64,000 bases of DNA from Paenibacillus_E violae (lineage in GTDB: Bacteria; Bacillota; Bacilli; Paenibacillales; NBRC-103111). Under the pieces are notes generated by a model. The model did no database searches and had not been told where the DNA came from. It was given only the letters and a program-made list of their open reading frames with translations. The DNA lies in NCBI RefSeq assembly GCF_032461945.1, contig NZ_JAWCUD010000006.1:1-64000 (forward strand), written 5' to 3'. Both the position numbers and the translations under genes were made by a program. Positions 1 to 7,796 of the stretch are shown in pieces (the first letter of the stretch is position 1; every line of letters begins with the position of its first letter).

Positions 1-169
<169 letters not shown>

Positions 170-250
170 AATAAACCTAAGGTTTCATCTTTACGCAAGT
201 TTCGTATCTAGTTTTCAAGGAATAATCCTTGAATAAGTATTTGTTTCTAT

Positions 251-326
251 TCCCTGATAGCTCAGTTGGTAGAGCACTCGACTGTTAATCGAGTTGTCAC
301 AGGTTCGAGTCCTGTTCGGGGAGCCA
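251..326 (+). tRNA. tRNA-Asn (GTT)
   Basis: Complete cloverleaf with 7-bp acceptor TCCCTGA/TCGGGGA, anticodon loop CTGTTAA giving GTT, T-loop GTTCGAGTC, discriminator G and encoded CCA. First of a 16-gene run in the order Asn-Ser-Glu-Val-Met-Asp-Phe-Thr-Tyr-Trp-His-Gln-Gly-Cys-Leu-Leu, the order of Bacillus subtilis trnD. Confidence 0.97.
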
Positions 327-329
327 TAT

Positions 330-421
330 GGAGAGGTGTCCGAGCTGGCCGAAGGAGCACGATTGGAAATCGTGTAGGCGTCACAAGCGTCTCGAGGGTT
401 CGAATCCCTCTCTCTCCGCCA
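330..421 (+). tRNA. tRNA-Ser (GGA)
   Basis: 92-nt tRNA with a long variable arm as expected for Ser, anticodon loop TTGGAAA giving GGA, acceptor GGAGAGG/CTCTCC and encoded CCA. Starts four bases after tRNA-Asn ends. Confidence 0.96.
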
Positions 422-436
422 CTATCTTTCTAGTAA

Positions 437-511
437 GGCCCGTTGGTCAAGTGGTTAAGACACCTCCCTTTCACGGAGGTAACAGGGGTTCGAGTCCCCT
501 ACGGGTCACCA
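437..511 (+). tRNA. tRNA-Glu (TTC)
   Basis: Acceptor GGCCCGT pairs with ACGGGTC; anticodon loop CTTTCAC gives TTC; CCA is encoded. Confidence 0.97.
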
Positions 512-526
512 TCAAGTAATTCCCAT

Positions 527-599
527 GGAGGCTTAGCTCAGCTGGGAGAGCATCTGCCTTACAAGCAGAGGGTCGGCGGTTCGATCCCGTCAGCCTCCA
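527..599 (+). tRNA. tRNA-Val (TAC)
   Basis: Acceptor GGAGGCT pairs with AGCCTCC; anticodon loop CTTACAA gives TAC. The discriminator A is followed by TCA, so the CCA tail is not encoded and must be added after transcription. Confidence 0.95.
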
Positions 600-655
600 T
601 CATGAATTCTAAGACAAGGCTTGATTTATTAGAATTCCTGAAATATACTTAATGA

Positions 656-734
<79 letters not shown>

Positions 735-743
735 AATGAATGT

Positions 744-820
744 GGAGCCGTGGTGTAGAGGCCTAACATGCCTGCCTGTCACGCAGGAGACCGCGGGTTC
801 GAATCCCGTCGGCTCCGCCA
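744..820 (+). tRNA. tRNA-Asp (GTC)
   Basis: Acceptor GGAGCCG/CGGCTCC, anticodon loop CTGTCAC giving GTC, encoded CCA. Confidence 0.97.
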
Positions 821-840
821 TTATTACCAACATCTTGTAA

Positions 841-916
<76 letters not shown>

Positions 917-933
917 TCTTTACAACTTAATAC

Positions 934-1009
<76 letters not shown>

Positions 1010-1018
1010 TTGCTTTAT

Positions 1019-1100
1019 GGAGGCTTAGTGAAGTGGCTAAACACGGCAGACTGTAAATCTGCTCTCTCCGAGTTCGGTGGTTCGAATCCATCAGCCTCCA
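1019..1100 (+). tRNA. tRNA-Tyr (GTA)
   Basis: Acceptor GGAGGCT/AGCCTCC, anticodon loop CTGTAAA giving GTA, long variable arm as in bacterial Tyr tRNAs. Discriminator A is followed by TTT: no encoded CCA. Confidence 0.95.
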
Positions 1101-1112
1101 TTTACTTTTTCT

Positions 1113-1186
1113 AGGGGCATAGTTTAAGGGTAGAACAAAGGTCTCCAAAACCTTTGGTGTGGGTTCAATTCCTGCTGCCCCTGCCA
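1113..1186 (+). tRNA. tRNA-Trp (CCA)
   Basis: Acceptor AGGGGCA/TGCCCCT, anticodon loop CTCCAAA giving CCA, encoded 3' CCA. Confidence 0.97.
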
Positions 1187-1210
1187 AAAAAGTAAGCAAC
1201 TTAATATTGT

Positions 1211-1284
1211 GGCGGTCGTGGCGAAGGGGTTAACGCACCGGTTTGTGGATCCGGCATTCGCGGGTTCAAGTCCCGTCGTCCGCC
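1211..1284 (+). tRNA. tRNA-His (GTG)
   Basis: Anticodon loop TTGTGGA gives GTG. An extra G at 1211 faces C1284, the G-1:C73 pair typical of tRNA-His. There is a T-T mismatch in the acceptor stem and another closing the anticodon stem. Only CA follows C1284, so a complete CCA is not encoded after the discriminator. Confidence 0.9.
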
Positions 1285-1306
1285 CATTATTACCAAAGTA
1301 AGATAA

Positions 1307-1378
1307 TGGGGATTAGCCAAGCGGTAAGGCAACGGACTTTGACTCCGTCATGCCAAGGTTCAAATCCTTGATCCCCAG
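1307..1378 (+). tRNA. tRNA-Gln (TTG)
   Basis: Acceptor TGGGGAT/ATCCCCA, anticodon loop CTTTGAC giving TTG. Discriminator G is followed by TTT: no encoded CCA. Confidence 0.95.
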
Positions 1379-1386
1379 TTTTATAT

Positions 1387-1461
1387 GCGGAAGTGGCTCA
1401 GCGGTAGAGCATCGCCTTGCCAAGGCGAGGGTCGCGGGTTCGATCCCCGTCTTCCGCTCCA
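1387..1461 (+). tRNA. tRNA-Gly (GCC)
   Basis: Acceptor GCGGAAG/CTTCCGC, anticodon loop TTGCCAA giving GCC, encoded CCA. Confidence 0.97.
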
Positions 1462-1471
1462 TTATTACTAA

Positions 1472-1545
1472 GGCGCCATAGCCAAGTGGTAAGGCAGAGC
1501 TCTGCAAAAGCTTTACCCCCAGTTCGAGTCTGGGTGGCGCCTCCA
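1472..1545 (+). tRNA. tRNA-Cys (GCA)
   Basis: Acceptor GGCGCCA/TGGCGCC, anticodon loop CTGCAAA giving GCA, discriminator T (U73, an identity element for Cys), encoded CCA. Confidence 0.96.
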
Positions 1546-1556
1546 CAAAATATTTA

Positions 1557-1645
1557 GCCGGAGTGGCGGAATCGGCAGACGCACAGGACTTAAAATCCTG
1601 CGGTAGGTGACTACCGTACCAGTTCAAGTCTGGTCTTCGGCACCA
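1557..1645 (+). tRNA. tRNA-Leu (TAA)
   Basis: 89-nt tRNA with a long variable arm, anticodon loop CTTAAAA giving TAA, encoded CCA. Confidence 0.96.
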
Positions 1646-1664
1646 TTGTTTTACAAGTTTATAT

Positions 1665-1743
1665 GCCGGCATGGCGGAATGGCAGACGCGCTCGACTCAA
1701 AATCGAGTCCGAAAGGGTGGAGGTTCGAGTCCTCTTGCCGGTA
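1665..1743 (+). tRNA. tRNA-Leu (CAA)
   Basis: Acceptor GCCGGCA/TGCCGGT with a G-T wobble at the first pair, anticodon loop CTCAAAA giving CAA, and an extended variable arm. No encoded CCA. Last tRNA of the run. Confidence 0.94.
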
Positions 1744-1751
1744 TACAAAGG

Positions 1752-1787
1752 AAGCTCATGAAATCAATTGATTTCATGAGCTTTTTT
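1752..1787 (+). terminator. Rho-independent terminator of the rrn-tRNA operon
   Basis: A perfect long dyad built from GCTCATGAAATCA and its complement is followed by TTTTTT. It lies right after the last tRNA and closes the stable-RNA transcription unit. Confidence 0.95.
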
Positions 1788-1837
1788 CATTTGTTGATAA
1801 GAAAGTTGTATTATTAACTATCAAATGACTTCATAGA

Positions 1838-1948
1838 TTACCATGCGTAAGTCATTGTTACGATAACGAGTAAAATGAACAATACGAGAATAGCAGTGGC
1901 AGAAGTTCCATAGCCTACACCAACAGCAGCACCAGCAGCAACACCCAT
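1838..1948 (-). CDS. YjcZ-family small membrane/sporulation peptide (36 aa)
   Basis: Short reverse-strand gene of 36 codons. The ATG follows GGGGGTGAC by a few bases. The product begins MGVAAGAAVGVGYGTS and then has one hydrophobic helix (about residues 18-33, ILVLFILLVIVTMTYAW). A Gly/Ala-rich head with one C-terminal transmembrane helix is the pattern of the YjcZ family, very short spore-associated proteins of Bacillales; the molecular role is unknown. It is monocistronic, convergent with the tRNA operon, and a second member lies at 14389-14502. Family assignment rests on composition and length. Confidence 0.8.
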   Translation of the reverse strand: MGVAAGAAVGVGYGTSATAILVLFILLVIVTMTYAW

Positions 1949-2133
1949 GGATGTCACCCCCAATCATAAGTAATGCTCTCGGCAGCCTTCCATGAGAGAC
2001 TATACATCCTATGGTGATATACCCCTGTTTGATTGGGTGATTTGCCCAAGAGAAGCTGAAAAAAACGCTTTAGGCTAGAGCCTTTTTTTAGAAAATCGAC
2101 CCAGAGTTCGAACAAGAGACAGCAGCCCTCCAT

Positions 2134-2901
2134 ATGGTAAAAAAGAGATTGAAAAGCCATTATGGAGGTGTGAGTGCTATCGAGTACCTAGATATGTTAG
2201 CAAAGCTTGGAGTGGGCAATGCGCACCCTGGCGGGTTCGGCGAGACCATGGAACAATTGAAGAAATACCCGATAGAGAAAGGGAAACGAGTTCTGGAGGT
2301 CGGATGCGGGACGGGGAGAACAGCGTGCTTCCTTGCTGAACAGGGATGTGAAGTGACAGCGGTCGATATCCGCCCCGAAATGGTAGCTAAGGCGATAATA
2401 CGAGCCGAAAAGCAAGGGGTGCAGGTGGATTTTCGGGAGGGAGATGTGTGCCAATTACCTTTTGAAAATGAATCATTTGACGTTGTGATGGTGGAATCCG
2501 TCACGAATTTCGCAGAAGCGCAGAAGGCGGTCTCTGAGTATTACCGGGTGTTGAAACCAGGCGGGAAGCTTTATGACCGGGAGGTTATCCGCGTCAAAAA
2601 TATGTCCACTGGCGTCCATAGGGCACTGTGCAGTTTCTATGGAGTTAGTAAAATTTATAGCATGGACGAATGGCGGGAGCTGCTGGAAGGAAGCAAATTT
2701 GCTGTGGAATTCTCAGGCATCCATCCGTTTCCATTAACAATGTTCGAGGATCAAGTTCAGCATCCAGACCCTGTTCATTTGTCCGATAAGCAGTCGTTCA
2801 TGGACCCGCGCATATGGCAAATTACAGCCAGATACGATGAGCTGGTGAATAAGTATCATAGTTACATGGGATACACGCTGATGATAGGCACGAAGGAATA
2901 G
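2134..2901 (+). CDS. Class I SAM-dependent methyltransferase (255 aa)
   Basis: Predicted soluble methyltransferase with an unknown substrate. The SAM-binding motif I, RVLEVGCGTGRTA, is at about residues 52-64, followed by the acidic end of strand 2 (VTAVDIRPEM) and a motif-IV-like region (FDVVMVESVTNF), typical of the Methyltransf_11 fold. The first ATG has no good ribosome binding site. GTG at 2170 lies too close behind GGAGG at 2163-2167 to be convincing, so the first ATG is kept, with the conserved-looking GGVSAIEYL segment inside the protein. It stands alone between a YjcZ-like gene and a ROK regulator. Natural-product, lipid or small-molecule methylation all remain possible. Confidence 0.85.
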   Translation: MVKKRLKSHYGGVSAIEYLDMLAKLGVGNAHPGGFGETMEQLKKYPIEKGKRVLEVGCGTGRTACFLAEQGCEVTAVDIRPEMVAKAIIRAEKQGVQVDFREGDVCQLPFENESFDVVMVESVTNFAEAQKAVSEYYRVLKPGGKLYDREVIRVKNMSTGVHRALCSFYGVSKIYSMDEWRELLEGSKFAVEFSGIHPFPLTMFEDQVQHPDPVHLSDKQSFMDPRIWQITARYDELVNKYHSYMGYTLMIGTKE

Positions 2902-2975
2902 ATGAAACCGAGGCAGGAATTAGGCACCCCGATGGCGAATAAGGTGAGAAAGATTATCATTGGGGGCTGTTTCTT

Positions 2976-4190
2976 TTGAACGCTGGCGCTATATCGGAAC
3001 GCATTCCGAACCGGAAGGCCAAAGAGATTTATGAGTTGATTTGTCGCCACACGACGATATCCAAGACGGAGCTGCTTGAGCAAAGCGGGATGACGGTCTC
3101 TACGTTGACGCGGCTTTTGGAAGAGCTGACGGGCCAAGGATTCATACTTGAATCCGGCTTCGGTGCGTCAACAGGCGGGCGTAGGCCGATTCTATATGAG
3201 AAGAATTCGGCCTACGCGTATATCTTCGGCTTGGAAATCTCCAGGACGTTGTCCAAGCTGGTTTTGGTTGATTTGGGCATGAACAAATTAGACACCCGGA
3301 GCTGGACGATGACGGCAGAGATGACGCCGGAAGTTCTTATCCGCCTCATTGTCAAGGAGGCGCATGATATGATGGAGCGGCACGGGATCACGAAGTCAAT
3401 GCTGCTAGGAATCGGTGTCGGCGCCGTGGGCCCGGTGGACAGGCTGTCTGGAACGATATTGGAGCCGGTTTATTTTCAGGCCAATGGTTGGAAAAACGTT
3501 GAAATCTGCAGGCTGCTGACAGAGGAGCTAGGTATTCCCTCCATGCTGGATAATGGGGCGAACACAGCCATTCTAGCGGAATCTTGGCATCAGCGCACGC
3601 AGAGTTTCAAACATCTGCTATATATTCATGCCGGGGTTGGTTTGCGTTCTTCCATGGTTTCGGAAGGGAAGCTTATCTATGGCGCGGTTGACATGGAAGG
3701 CTCCGTCGGGCAAATGATTATTCAAACGGATGGCGTGGCGCACCGTAACGCCTCAGGAAACTACGGCGCCTTGGAGTCATACGCATCCTTGTATGCGATT
3801 GAAAAGGCGGCACGCTCTGCCTTAAAACAGGGCCGATCCACGGTGCTGTCGCAGTTGGTGGAGGACCCGGAGCAGTTGTCCTACACGCAGGTATTGGAGG
3901 CACTCAAAAAAAATGATCCCCTTGTCGTGGAGATCATTACGGAGGCTGCAACCTATTTTGGCATAGGACTAGCCAATTTATTAAATATTTTGCACCCGGA
4001 GAAGGTCATCCTCGGGGGCCCGCTTATCGCGGGCGGGGAGTTGTTCTTCCAAACCGCTACACAGGTAGCGATTCGGAAAACGTACTACTACCCCGCGTAT
4101 CAGGTTGTCTTCAGCAAGGGGCAGCTTGGTGAAGAGGCCCTTGCTATGGGAGCAGCCGTGATGGTCATGGACCAGCTGGTTAGGCTGTGA
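2976..4190 (+). CDS. ROK-family transcriptional regulator (NagC/XylR type, 404 aa)
   Basis: An N-terminal winged helix-turn-helix (about residues 20-57, with TTISKTELLEQSGMTVSTLT) precedes a ROK sugar-kinase-like fold (from about residue 80, with GIGVGAVGPVD). The TTG start follows GGGGGCTG. In ROK kinases the catalytic Asp lies in N-D-A-N; here the segment is DNGANTA, so that Asp is Gly. The ROK zinc motif with three Cys (CxCGxxGC) is RNASGNYGALE here, with no Cys. Both losses favour a sugar-sensing repressor without kinase activity. No sugar operon is adjacent, so the effector is unknown. The 3' end overlaps the convergent hydrolase gene by 11 bp. Confidence 0.88.
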   Translation: MNAGAISERIPNRKAKEIYELICRHTTISKTELLEQSGMTVSTLTRLLEELTGQGFILESGFGASTGGRRPILYEKNSAYAYIFGLEISRTLSKLVLVDLGMNKLDTRSWTMTAEMTPEVLIRLIVKEAHDMMERHGITKSMLLGIGVGAVGPVDRLSGTILEPVYFQANGWKNVEICRLLTEELGIPSMLDNGANTAILAESWHQRTQSFKHLLYIHAGVGLRSSMVSEGKLIYGAVDMEGSVGQMIIQTDGVAHRNASGNYGALESYASLYAIEKAARSALKQGRSTVLSQLVEDPEQLSYTQVLEALKKNDPLVVEIITEAATYFGIGLANLLNILHPEKVILGGPLIAGGELFFQTATQVAIRKTYYYPAYQVVFSKGQLGEEALAMGAAVMVMDQLVRL

Positions 4191-4974
4191 CGCCTTTGAG
4201 GAATTCAAGAAGCAGCGCATTGAAGGCTTCGGGTTTCTCCATCGGCGCCAGATGCGAAGCTTCCGGGATGGCATGAAAGCTGGCTCCAGGAATCGCGTCA
4301 GCCATCTTTTTCATGACATCAGGTGGCGCAATCAGATCTTTCTCACCGGCGATAACAAGCGTCGGTACGGAGATAGCTCCGAGGAGGTCGACGGAGTCGG
4401 AGCGGAACGCCATAGCCAGGCTCGCGTGAACCAGACCTTCGGCAGGCATGGAGGCCATGACCGCGCTTAAGCTCTCCACGAGCCCTGGTTGATCTTTGGC
4501 TGTCTGCTCGGTGAGAAGCTTAGGCAGCATGGCATCTCTTGCCGCGCTAGCCCCTTTGTCATAGAGGGCAGACGCCATATTCATACGATTCTTACGAGCC
4601 TCCAGTCCGTCTGCTTCCGGACGGGTATTGGCGAGGAGAAGACCGGTGAATCGCTTAGGAGCTTTACGCAGAAGTGCAAAAGCCACATAACCGCCCATGG
4701 AGAAGCCGCCAAGCGCGGCTTTTTGTATGTCCATTTTGTCCATCATCGTCAAAATATCATCCGCGTATTGCTCAATTGAAATGTTAGCTTTGGGTACATC
4801 CGAATGCCCCATACCACGTAAATCTGGTGTAATCACACGATAATTGTCTGACAACGCCTCTACCTGCGCTTGCCACATGCGATGATCCAATGGAAATCCG
4901 TGCAGTAAAATGACAGGTGCCCCTTGTCCTTTTTCCGCTATGTACAACTCTGCTCCATTAATATGATGTTTCAT
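4180..4974 (-). CDS. Alpha/beta-fold hydrolase (264 aa)
   Basis: Soluble serine hydrolase of the alpha/beta fold. Visible elements are the oxyanion HG motif (HGFPLDH, residues 25-31), the nucleophile elbow GGFSMGG with Ser92, an acid in VIAGEKDLIAPP, and the catalytic His in EASHLAPME near the C terminus. The fold includes esterases, lactonases and 3-oxoadipate enol-lactonase-like enzymes; the substrate cannot be read here. The ATG at 4974 follows GGAGGGTGA. It is convergent with the ROK gene and overlaps it by 11 bp. Confidence 0.9.
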   Translation of the reverse strand: MKHHINGAELYIAEKGQGAPVILLHGFPLDHRMWQAQVEALSDNYRVITPDLRGMGHSDVPKANISIEQYADDILTMMDKMDIQKAALGGFSMGGYVAFALLRKAPKRFTGLLLANTRPEADGLEARKNRMNMASALYDKGASAARDAMLPKLLTEQTAKDQPGLVESLSAVMASMPAEGLVHASLAMAFRSDSVDLLGAISVPTLVIAGEKDLIAPPDVMKKMADAIPGASFHAIPEASHLAPMEKPEAFNALLLEFLKGVTA

Positions 4975-5205
4975 TCGTTGTCACCCTCCATGACTAGTTT
5001 TTCCACGCACAAAGACCTAAAATTCATTCAAATATTAGTTCAAAGGTCGTAAAAACAAGAGAAATAGCGAAAAAGTTATGTCTTCATACTTTCATTATGG
5101 TTAACTCATACTTCTTTAACATTTGATTGTTATTCTCTCAGTATACCCGTTGTTAACCAGTAAAAGCGAATACGAATCTTTCATTTATGAAGTGAGGTTA
5201 TCGTC

Positions 5206-5589
5206 ATGACTAAAAAACCTTGGTCCACACAAGAATTGGACAAGTTAATTCGACTTTCATCAGAGTGCCCTCCGGTTGTAATTGCCAAAGAATTATCCCG
5301 CCCTGTCACATCTGTACGCAAAAAAATGCGTGAAATTGGTGTAAGCTACGTAACCGGCGAGCAGTGGAAAAAAAGTCAGATTCAATATCTGATCTCCGAT
5401 GAAGGAGCTTCATACTCGAACAAGAATAAATTGACACAGGCTCCGAAGGAAAATGATTTTGAATCTCCCGTGCTCGACGAATTCTGGACAACCCTAGTGA
5501 AAATGGCCAGAGTAGCGAAGAAGAGGGGGAAGCGCGTAGATGTCCTTTCGTTTATCGATACTTACCGGAAGATTCGTATCGGAGGTTAA
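5206..5589 (+). CDS. Small protein with Myb/SANT-like DNA-binding segment (127 aa)
   Basis: The N-terminal 45 residues (PWSTQELDKLI ... VTSVRKKMREIG) have the three-helix pattern of Myb/SANT-like or homeodomain-like domains: a Trp near the start, and a third helix where S-V-R-K-K-M-R would face DNA. The rest is charged with no recognised domain. The ATG follows GAAGTGAGGTTATCGTC, a moderate ribosome binding site. Own transcription unit with a hairpin terminator downstream. The role is not known; a DNA-binding accessory protein is an inference from the helix pattern. Confidence 0.7.
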   Translation: MTKKPWSTQELDKLIRLSSECPPVVIAKELSRPVTSVRKKMREIGVSYVTGEQWKKSQIQYLISDEGASYSNKNKLTQAPKENDFESPVLDEFWTTLVKMARVAKKRGKRVDVLSFIDTYRKIRIGG

Positions 5590-5606
5590 GAAAATAGGAG
5601 ATACAT

Positions 5607-5644
5607 AAAAGGTGAAATCCGTTATAACGAGATTTTACCTTTTT
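5607..5644 (+). terminator. Rho-independent terminator
   Basis: AAAAGGTGAAATC (5607-5619) pairs with GATTTTACCTTTTT (5631-5644), with one G-T wobble, and ends in a T-rich run. It follows the Myb-like gene. Confidence 0.8.
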
Positions 5645-5697
5645 CTTTTGCTCAAATCCTTCTAAACTGAAAGAACCAAAGACATCTAGGAGGTCAA

Positions 5698-6936
5698 ATG
5701 CAAAGAATTCCCTTTTTTTCGGTGATTAGCAAGTATGACACAGCGATTTGGGTTCGAGTCGTGGGCACGATTCTGACGTCATTAGCCGGTTTTATGATGA
5801 GACCCTATCTAGTATTTTATTTGTATGACAAGTTGGATGGTTCCGTGTTTTTATCCATGTTGATTGTAGGCCTACAGCCCTTATGCGGAATATTTGTAAA
5901 CTTGTATGCAGGCAGCCTGAGTGACAAGTACGGACGGAAGCCAATGATGCTTGCAGCACTCCTTATTCAAGCCTTTGCTATTGGTGGATATATATTTGCC
6001 AGTCACGTATGGGAGTTTGCGCTTATTTCCATTGTTAATGGAATTGGACATGCGATGTATGGCCCTGCTGCCAATGCTCAAATTTCAGATGTTGTGCCGG
6101 AGCAGAAGCGAGCTGAGGTCTTTGCTTTATTGCACACTGCTTTAAACATGGGATCAGCATTTGGTCCGCTTTTAGGCTTACTCTTGTTTACCATGAATCC
6201 GTCGATTATCTTCCTGGCTTGTTCGGTTACACTAGTTGCTTATGCAGGATTAGTCATATGGAAGGTCCCGGAGACGATGCCTATTAAAAGTGAAGAGGTG
6301 TTGGCTGCCGCAAAAGCTAACAAAGTCAAAATTAAATGGTCGGAGCATAAACCACTGCTGTGGATTACCTTTCTGGCCATGCCTGTATCCCTTTTATACG
6401 CGCAAGTTGAGTCTACCTTTCCACTACATCTACAGCAAAATTTCGAAAATTATAAATCGGTCTTTGCGACGATTATTACTTTCAATGGGTGCGTAGTCAT
6501 CGCGCTGCAGCTGTGGATTGCAAAAAGAACAGAGCATGTCCCTGCTTATGTTGTCGTGGCTGTATCCTACATGTTGTTTGCAGTTGTATCCATCGGTTAC
6601 GGATTTGTTCCTTATCTTGCGATTCTGCTTTTTGTTGAATTTTTATTTACCATTGGTGAAATGTTGAATGGTCCCCATATTCAAAAAGTGATTTCCGTGA
6701 TTGCGCCAGTGGAGCATAGAGGCTTGTATTTCTCCGTGTTCGGGATGAACTGGCAGTTATCTCGTGCCATCGGGCCAGTGCTGGGAGGATTGCTATTCAG
6801 TCATTATGGCGGAAAAGTGATGTTTGCCGTCGTAGGCGTCATTCTCATTGCTGCCGGTATTGCGCAAACGAGATATATCCGAAGTTTAAATCGTAAGCAG
6901 GAAGAGCCTGCGGTTGATGGTGTGCTGCAAGTATAA
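5698..6936 (+). CDS. MFS transporter (412 aa, about 12 TM)
   Basis: Integral membrane transporter of the major facilitator superfamily with about twelve hydrophobic segments and a central cytoplasmic loop (about residues 190-215). The MFS signature between helices 2 and 3 is visible as GSLSDKYGRKPMM. Overall it resembles the MdtH/YtbD multidrug-efflux group, but the substrate is not defined. The ATG follows CTAGGAGGTCAA, a strong ribosome binding site. It is flanked by terminators on both sides, hence monocistronic. Confidence 0.88.
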   Translation: MQRIPFFSVISKYDTAIWVRVVGTILTSLAGFMMRPYLVFYLYDKLDGSVFLSMLIVGLQPLCGIFVNLYAGSLSDKYGRKPMMLAALLIQAFAIGGYIFASHVWEFALISIVNGIGHAMYGPAANAQISDVVPEQKRAEVFALLHTALNMGSAFGPLLGLLLFTMNPSIIFLACSVTLVAYAGLVIWKVPETMPIKSEEVLAAAKANKVKIKWSEHKPLLWITFLAMPVSLLYAQVESTFPLHLQQNFENYKSVFATIITFNGCVVIALQLWIAKRTEHVPAYVVVAVSYMLFAVVSIGYGFVPYLAILLFVEFLFTIGEMLNGPHIQKVISVIAPVEHRGLYFSVFGMNWQLSRAIGPVLGGLLFSHYGGKVMFAVVGVILIAAGIAQTRYIRSLNRKQEEPAVDGVLQV

Positions 6937-6965
6937 ACTAAAGTTCGTTAATATTAATGGTATGG

Positions 6966-6996
6966 AAACCTGGCATCTGAAGATGCTGGGTTTTTA
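6966..6996 (+). terminator. Rho-independent terminator
   Basis: AAACCTGGCATC pairs with GATGCTGGGTTT (G-T wobbles) around a short loop, followed by T residues; it closes the MFS transporter unit. Confidence 0.75.
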
Positions 6997-7002
6997 TTGT
7001 TT

Positions 7003-7046
7003 TGTAAGACATCTGTAAGTTTCCTTTTAAAAGGATGAGGTATAAT
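7003..7046 (+). promoter_or_regulatory. Promoter with 11-bp-spaced direct repeat before the response regulator
   Basis: A perfect -10 hexamer TATAAT lies at 7041-7046. Upstream, TGTAAG occurs at 7003-7008 and again at 7014-7019, 11 bp apart. OmpR/PhoB-family regulators bind direct repeats of about one helical turn, so this may be an autoregulatory site. No good -35 hexamer is seen, which fits activator-dependent transcription (inference). Confidence 0.55.
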
Positions 7047-7073
7047 TATACTAGCTTGAGGAGGTATGCTCGC

Positions 7074-7796
7074 ATGGGAACAATCGTTCTAGTTGTAGAT
7101 GATGAACCGAATATTATAGATGTTTGTACCGTTTATTTGCAGAGGGAAGGTTATCAAGTCATTTCAGCAATGAACGGCGAGGAAGCGATCAGGCAATGGC
7201 GGCAGCACAATCCGCAGTTAATCGTGCTGGATCTGATGATGCCCGGTAAAAACGGCTGGCAGGTTTGCGAAGAAATTCGCAATGAGCGGGACGTTCCCAT
7301 CATCATGCTGACGGCGCTGGGGGACGAAATGGATCGGTTGATGGGACTTACGATGGGGGCTGACGACTACTTGACGAAGCCCTTCTCTCCGCGAGAGCTT
7401 GTGCTGCGAGTAAAGGGGATTTTGCGTAGGCTGCAGCGCACTCAGACGGAGACTGAGGTGAATACAGAGGCAGCACTGCCTGCTCATATAATGAGATATC
7501 CTGGACTCGAAATCAATGTGCTGCATCGCAGTGTCCGCGTCTACGACAAAGACATCGAGTTGACGGTGAAGGAATTTGAACTGCTGCATTTGTTCGCAGC
7601 CCATCCGGATCAAGTGTTTTCGCGAAATCAATTGCTGAGCAAAGTGTGGGATATTGATTACTACGGGGATACAACGACAGTAACGGTTCATATCCGCCGT
7701 TTAAGAGAGAAATTGGAGCCTAATCCATCGGAGCCGCGCTTTATCAAAACGGTGTGGGGCATCGGTTATAAGTTCGAAGGGAGGGAGCTATCCTGA
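7074..7796 (+). CDS. OmpR/PhoB-family response regulator (240 aa)
   Basis: The receiver domain occupies residues 3-118 with acidic pocket VVDDEP, phospho-acceptor Asp53 in VLDLMMPG, the T in MLTALGD and the K in LTKPF. The C-terminal winged helix (about 140-238) has ELTVKEFELLHLFAAHP and VTVHIRRLREKLE, typical of OmpR/PhoB effectors. The ATG at 7074 follows GAGGAGG by about ten bases; the upstream in-frame ATG at 7035 is rejected because it precedes the -10 box. It overlaps the histidine kinase gene by four bases and should form an operon with it. Confidence 0.93.
   Translation: MGTIVLVVDDEPNIIDVCTVYLQREGYQVISAMNGEEAIRQWRQHNPQLIVLDLMMPGKNGWQVCEEIRNERDVPIIMLTALGDEMDRLMGLTMGADDYLTKPFSPRELVLRVKGILRRLQRTQTETEVNTEAALPAHIMRYPGLEINVLHRSVRVYDKDIELTVKEFELLHLFAAHPDQVFSRNQLLSKVWDIDYYGDTTTVTVHIRRLREKLEPNPSEPRFIKTVWGIGYKFEGRELS

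Noticed and set aside
1954..2504. Reverse-strand open frames around the methyltransferase start
   Set aside because: They are shadows of the methyltransferase gene and lack ribosome binding sites.
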